Shown here: one piece after another, positions 62,070-64,000 of the stretch
Numbering within the stretch: position 1 is the first letter of the stretch
Layout of the letters: the number at the start of each line of letters is the position of its first letter
DNA from: Lewinellaceae bacterium
GTDB taxonomy: Bacteria; Bacteroidota; Bacteroidia; Chitinophagales; Saprospiraceae
Length of the DNA stretch: 64,000 nt
Direction of reading: 5' to 3'
Assembly: GCA_020636325.1 (NCBI GenBank)
Contig: JACJYC010000007.1
Coordinates: 124,001 to 188,000, forward strand
The notes under the pieces: model-generated
Told to the model about the DNA's origin: nothing
Seen by the model: the letters and a program-made list of their open reading frames with translations, nothing else
The model's database searches: none
Made by a program: the position numbers and the translations under genes

Positions 62070-63716
62070 TCACCAGATCGGGTCTAGTTGATAACACGTC
62101 ACCCGCAGGTTCTCCACTTCACCGCCTTTGCAGACCACGGTAAGCCGGTTGAAGTCTTCGGTTGGAAAGAAAAGATCCGTCAGGTTGATCCGACCGTCAG
62201 CGGCGAACAACTCTGCACTGCTGACGTCAAAAAACACGCGCATGGATTGGTTTTCGCGGATATCGGGCGCCGGCGCGTAGTGTACGGCCTGGGCGAAATT
62301 GGAAGAAAATTCAGTATCCCCCGCAAGGCGCCGGTCGCTGAACCAGGCATTTTTGGTCCCGTCGTATCCGATCCGGTAGATCTCGCCTTTGCTGTTGGAC
62401 AAAACCAGGCTGAAAGCAGGTCTTGAGCCGTTGCTCAATTGAAAATCACAGGCTATTTCCATCGGCCCGACGGGAAAGCCCAGGTCTGCGGTCAGTTCCT
62501 TTTCGTCTTCCAGGCTCCCGATATCAAAAACCTTTTCCGCTTTGCGCAACGATTCCAGCTCTTTCACCGGTTGGGCGGCAAGCCGCAATCCTTCGGGTGT
62601 TTCCCGCAGGGTCAGTGAGCGGGGAAGGGTTGAAGCGCTGCGCCACACGCCGGTGGGTACGCTCTGGGCATAATCCCAGTTGCTCATCCAGCCGATGAAG
62701 ATCCGCCGCCCGTCCGAAGGGGGTATATCCGACCAGGTGACCCCGGCGTAATTATCGCGGCCGTAATCCAGCCAGACCGCCTGCTCCACGCCCGATGAAT
62801 AGGGCCTGACCGCCGGTGCGAACCCTGGGTCCAGCGTGAACTTCCTGCCGTCAAAATCCCCGACGAAGTACTGGGTGCCCGACCCGCCGTTGTACGCGCC
62901 CGGGTTGATGCTTTGGAGCAATACCCATTTTTGCACCCCGGAGCCTTCCACTTTGACGGGAAAGAAATCGGGGCACTCCCACACGCCGCCGTGGCTTCCC
63001 CATTCCTGTCCGAAATCGCTGAGGTGTTCCCAGTGTTTGAGGTCCTTTGAGCTGTAGAAAGTGGCATGATCCCTGACGGCGAAGACCATGATCCATTGGT
63101 TGGATCCGGCATCCCAGGTCACCTTGGGATCGCGAAAATCGCGGAGGCCGGGATTGGGGATGACGGGGTTGCCCTCGTATTTGGTCCAGGTGCGCCCGCG
63201 GTCGTTGCTGTAGGCGATACTCTGGTATTGAAAGTCGTTCCGGCCCGCTTTTTCGCCGGCCATCAGGTGCTGGGTAAAAATCGCGATCATCGGCGGCTGT
63301 CCGTTTTGTCCGAATCCGCTGGTGTTGTTCCAATCCACTACGGCGCTGCCGGAAAAGATCAACCCCAGCGAATCGGGGTACAATGCGATGGGCAGGTGCT
63401 CCCAACGGACGAGGTCGCGGCTCACCGCATGGCCCCAGTGCATCGGTCCCCAAACCGTGCTGTCGGGGTAATACTGGTAAAAAAGGTGGTATTCTCCGTC
63501 GTAATAGACCATGCCGTTGGGGTCGTTCATCCACATGCTGTCGGGCGTAAAGTGGAGTTGCGGCCGGTGCGGTTCGGTGTAATAGGCGCTGCCGGATGAA
63601 GGATTTTTGTCGTCAGGTACGGCCGGATTGCACGCCGCCAGGAGCAGGCAGCCCCCAAGAGCAAGCATCAGCGCTCCTTTTATTTCAGATCGTTCCATTG
63701 CCAGGTTTTTATTCAA
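62070..63716 (-). CDS. Glycoside hydrolase family 32 (levanase/inulinase type)
   Basis: About 548 residues, lipoprotein leader (LALGGCLLLAACNPAV). MWMNDPNGMVYYDGEYHLFY has the nucleophile Asp, FRDPKVTWD the transition-state Asp and WECPDFFPV the acid/base Glu (RDP and EC motifs). C-terminal beta-sandwich follows. Hydrolyses beta-fructans or sucrose. The start may be 63716 or the internal ATG at 63698. Convergent with the HTCS, so co-regulation is not implied. Confidence 0.94.
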   Translation of the reverse strand: MNKNLAMERSEIKGALMLALGGCLLLAACNPAVPDDKNPSSGSAYYTEPHRPQLHFTPDSMWMNDPNGMVYYDGEYHLFYQYYPDSTVWGPMHWGHAVSRDLVRWEHLPIALYPDSLGLIFSGSAVVDWNNTSGFGQNGQPPMIAIFTQHLMAGEKAGRNDFQYQSIAYSNDRGRTWTKYEGNPVIPNPGLRDFRDPKVTWDAGSNQWIMVFAVRDHATFYSSKDLKHWEHLSDFGQEWGSHGGVWECPDFFPVKVEGSGVQKWVLLQSINPGAYNGGSGTQYFVGDFDGRKFTLDPGFAPAVRPYSSGVEQAVWLDYGRDNYAGVTWSDIPPSDGRRIFIGWMSNWDYAQSVPTGVWRSASTLPRSLTLRETPEGLRLAAQPVKELESLRKAEKVFDIGSLEDEKELTADLGFPVGPMEIACDFQLSNGSRPAFSLVLSNSKGEIYRIGYDGTKNAWFSDRRLAGDTEFSSNFAQAVHYAPAPDIRENQSMRVFFDVSSAELFAADGRINLTDLFFPTEDFNRLTVVCKGGEVENLRVTCYQLDPIW

Positions 63717-63776
63717 ATGATTTGCCGGTAAGCTGTTTCGGCGCCAAAAATTACCAAAAAAAATACATCCCCGACG

Positions 63777-64000
63777 TCAGCAATCCTCCACAAGGAAAAG
63801 AATGGTCGTTTCCAGGCTCCGGTAATGCCGGTGCCGGCTACCCTCCCCATCGGGGATCAACAGGGCTTCCCCGGTGCGAAACCGCCGGATGCCGTGATGG
63901 GCGAACTCGATTTCCATATCCCCGGAAAGCACGTACCCCGAATGGCCTTTTACGCACCAGTCGGGTTCAATGAATTCTGGGGAGAATTCCACGATCCGCA
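63777..64000 (-). CDS. Cupin domain protein (partial, runs off window)
   Basis: The frame stays open to the window edge, so the N-terminus is missing. About 74 residues are visible, with RIVEFSPEFIEPDWCVKGHS leading into one cupin barrel (GYVLSGDMEIEFA, EALLIPDGEGSRHRHY, TILFLVEDC). The acidic/His pattern is that of a single-domain cupin_2 protein. A GTG at 63992 could be an internal start but the upstream codons fit the domain. Function unknown. Confidence 0.72.
   Translation of the reverse strand, partial: RIVEFSPEFIEPDWCVKGHSGYVLSGDMEIEFAHHGIRRFRTGEALLIPDGEGSRHRHYRSLETTILFLVEDC

Noticed and set aside
62070..63716. GH32 gene as target of the adjacent HTCS
   Set aside because: The genes are convergent and the HTCS is divergent from kduD. 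A fructan signal remains possible but is not supported by position.

Overview
The window looks like a chromosomal segment of a free-living Bacteroidota, most likely a Saprospiria/Lewinella-type marine or freshwater heterotroph. The signs are T9SS type A sorting domains, a CarboxypepD_reg TonB-type receptor, a hybrid two-component regulator (HTCS), frequent TAnnTTTG -7 promoter elements with little Shine-Dalgarno, many lipoprotein signals, and polysaccharide lyases, hydrolases and a sulfatase. The assignment comes from gene content only. No rRNA, tRNA, CRISPR array, prophage or insertion sequence was recognised.

Layout. 1-6.1 kb: a minus-strand PepSY-TolC-HlyD-RND-PAP2 export operon, divergent from a TonB-type receptor (6.3-8.7 kb). 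8.7-9.2 kb: a DUF433/DUF5615 toxin-antitoxin pair. 9.4-14.1 kb: an OmpR-type two-component system facing an MprF-like lipid-modifying membrane protein. 14.1-19.8 kb: a complete uptake [NiFe]-hydrogenase locus (hyaABC, maturation protease, divergent hypAB); the small subunit has all six cysteines of the oxygen-tolerant [4Fe-3S] proximal cluster. 19.9-24.7 kb: an internally deleted tryptophanase remnant, two membrane proteins, a nucleotide pyrophosphatase/phosphodiesterase, and an AT-rich type II restriction-modification pair. 24.8-33.5 kb: secreted and housekeeping enzymes and a 1069-residue T9SS BNR-repeat protein. 33.6-39.5 kb: a membrane protein with a C-terminal EAD11-like domain, an internally deleted GH127-like gene, a class III cyclase, a truncated haemoglobin and a sulfatase. 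39.9-63.7 kb: a pectin/uronate region.

Pectin/uronate system. PL1 pectate lyase, GH28 polygalacturonase and a rhamnogalacturonan acetylesterase would release unsaturated and saturated galacturonides. KduI, KduD, UxaC, KdgK and Eda convert uronates towards 2-keto-3-deoxygluconate, KDPG, pyruvate and glyceraldehyde-3-phosphate. A TRAP transporter (DctPQM), not a SusCD pair, is the uptake system in the operon. The HTCS at 57.7 kb is divergent from kduD and is the likely regulator. A frame-broken ROCO (LRR-Roc-COR) gene with its own EAD11-like domain lies inside this region.

Most striking non-coding feature. Intergenic gaps, including gaps inside operons, are filled with several unrelated short repeat families: GTAAGTY heptamers, GAGGAATYG nonamers, GGTCC-N3-GGACC hairpins, CATCCAGCA repeats, AAC triplets, GTGAGAGGG repeats and AAACCAAT repeats. 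The GGTCC family forms near-identical leaders directly in front of the start codons of two separate pectin genes. Some arrays run into the 3' ends of genes (hypB, the truncated haemoglobin, dctM) and supply their last codons or stop.
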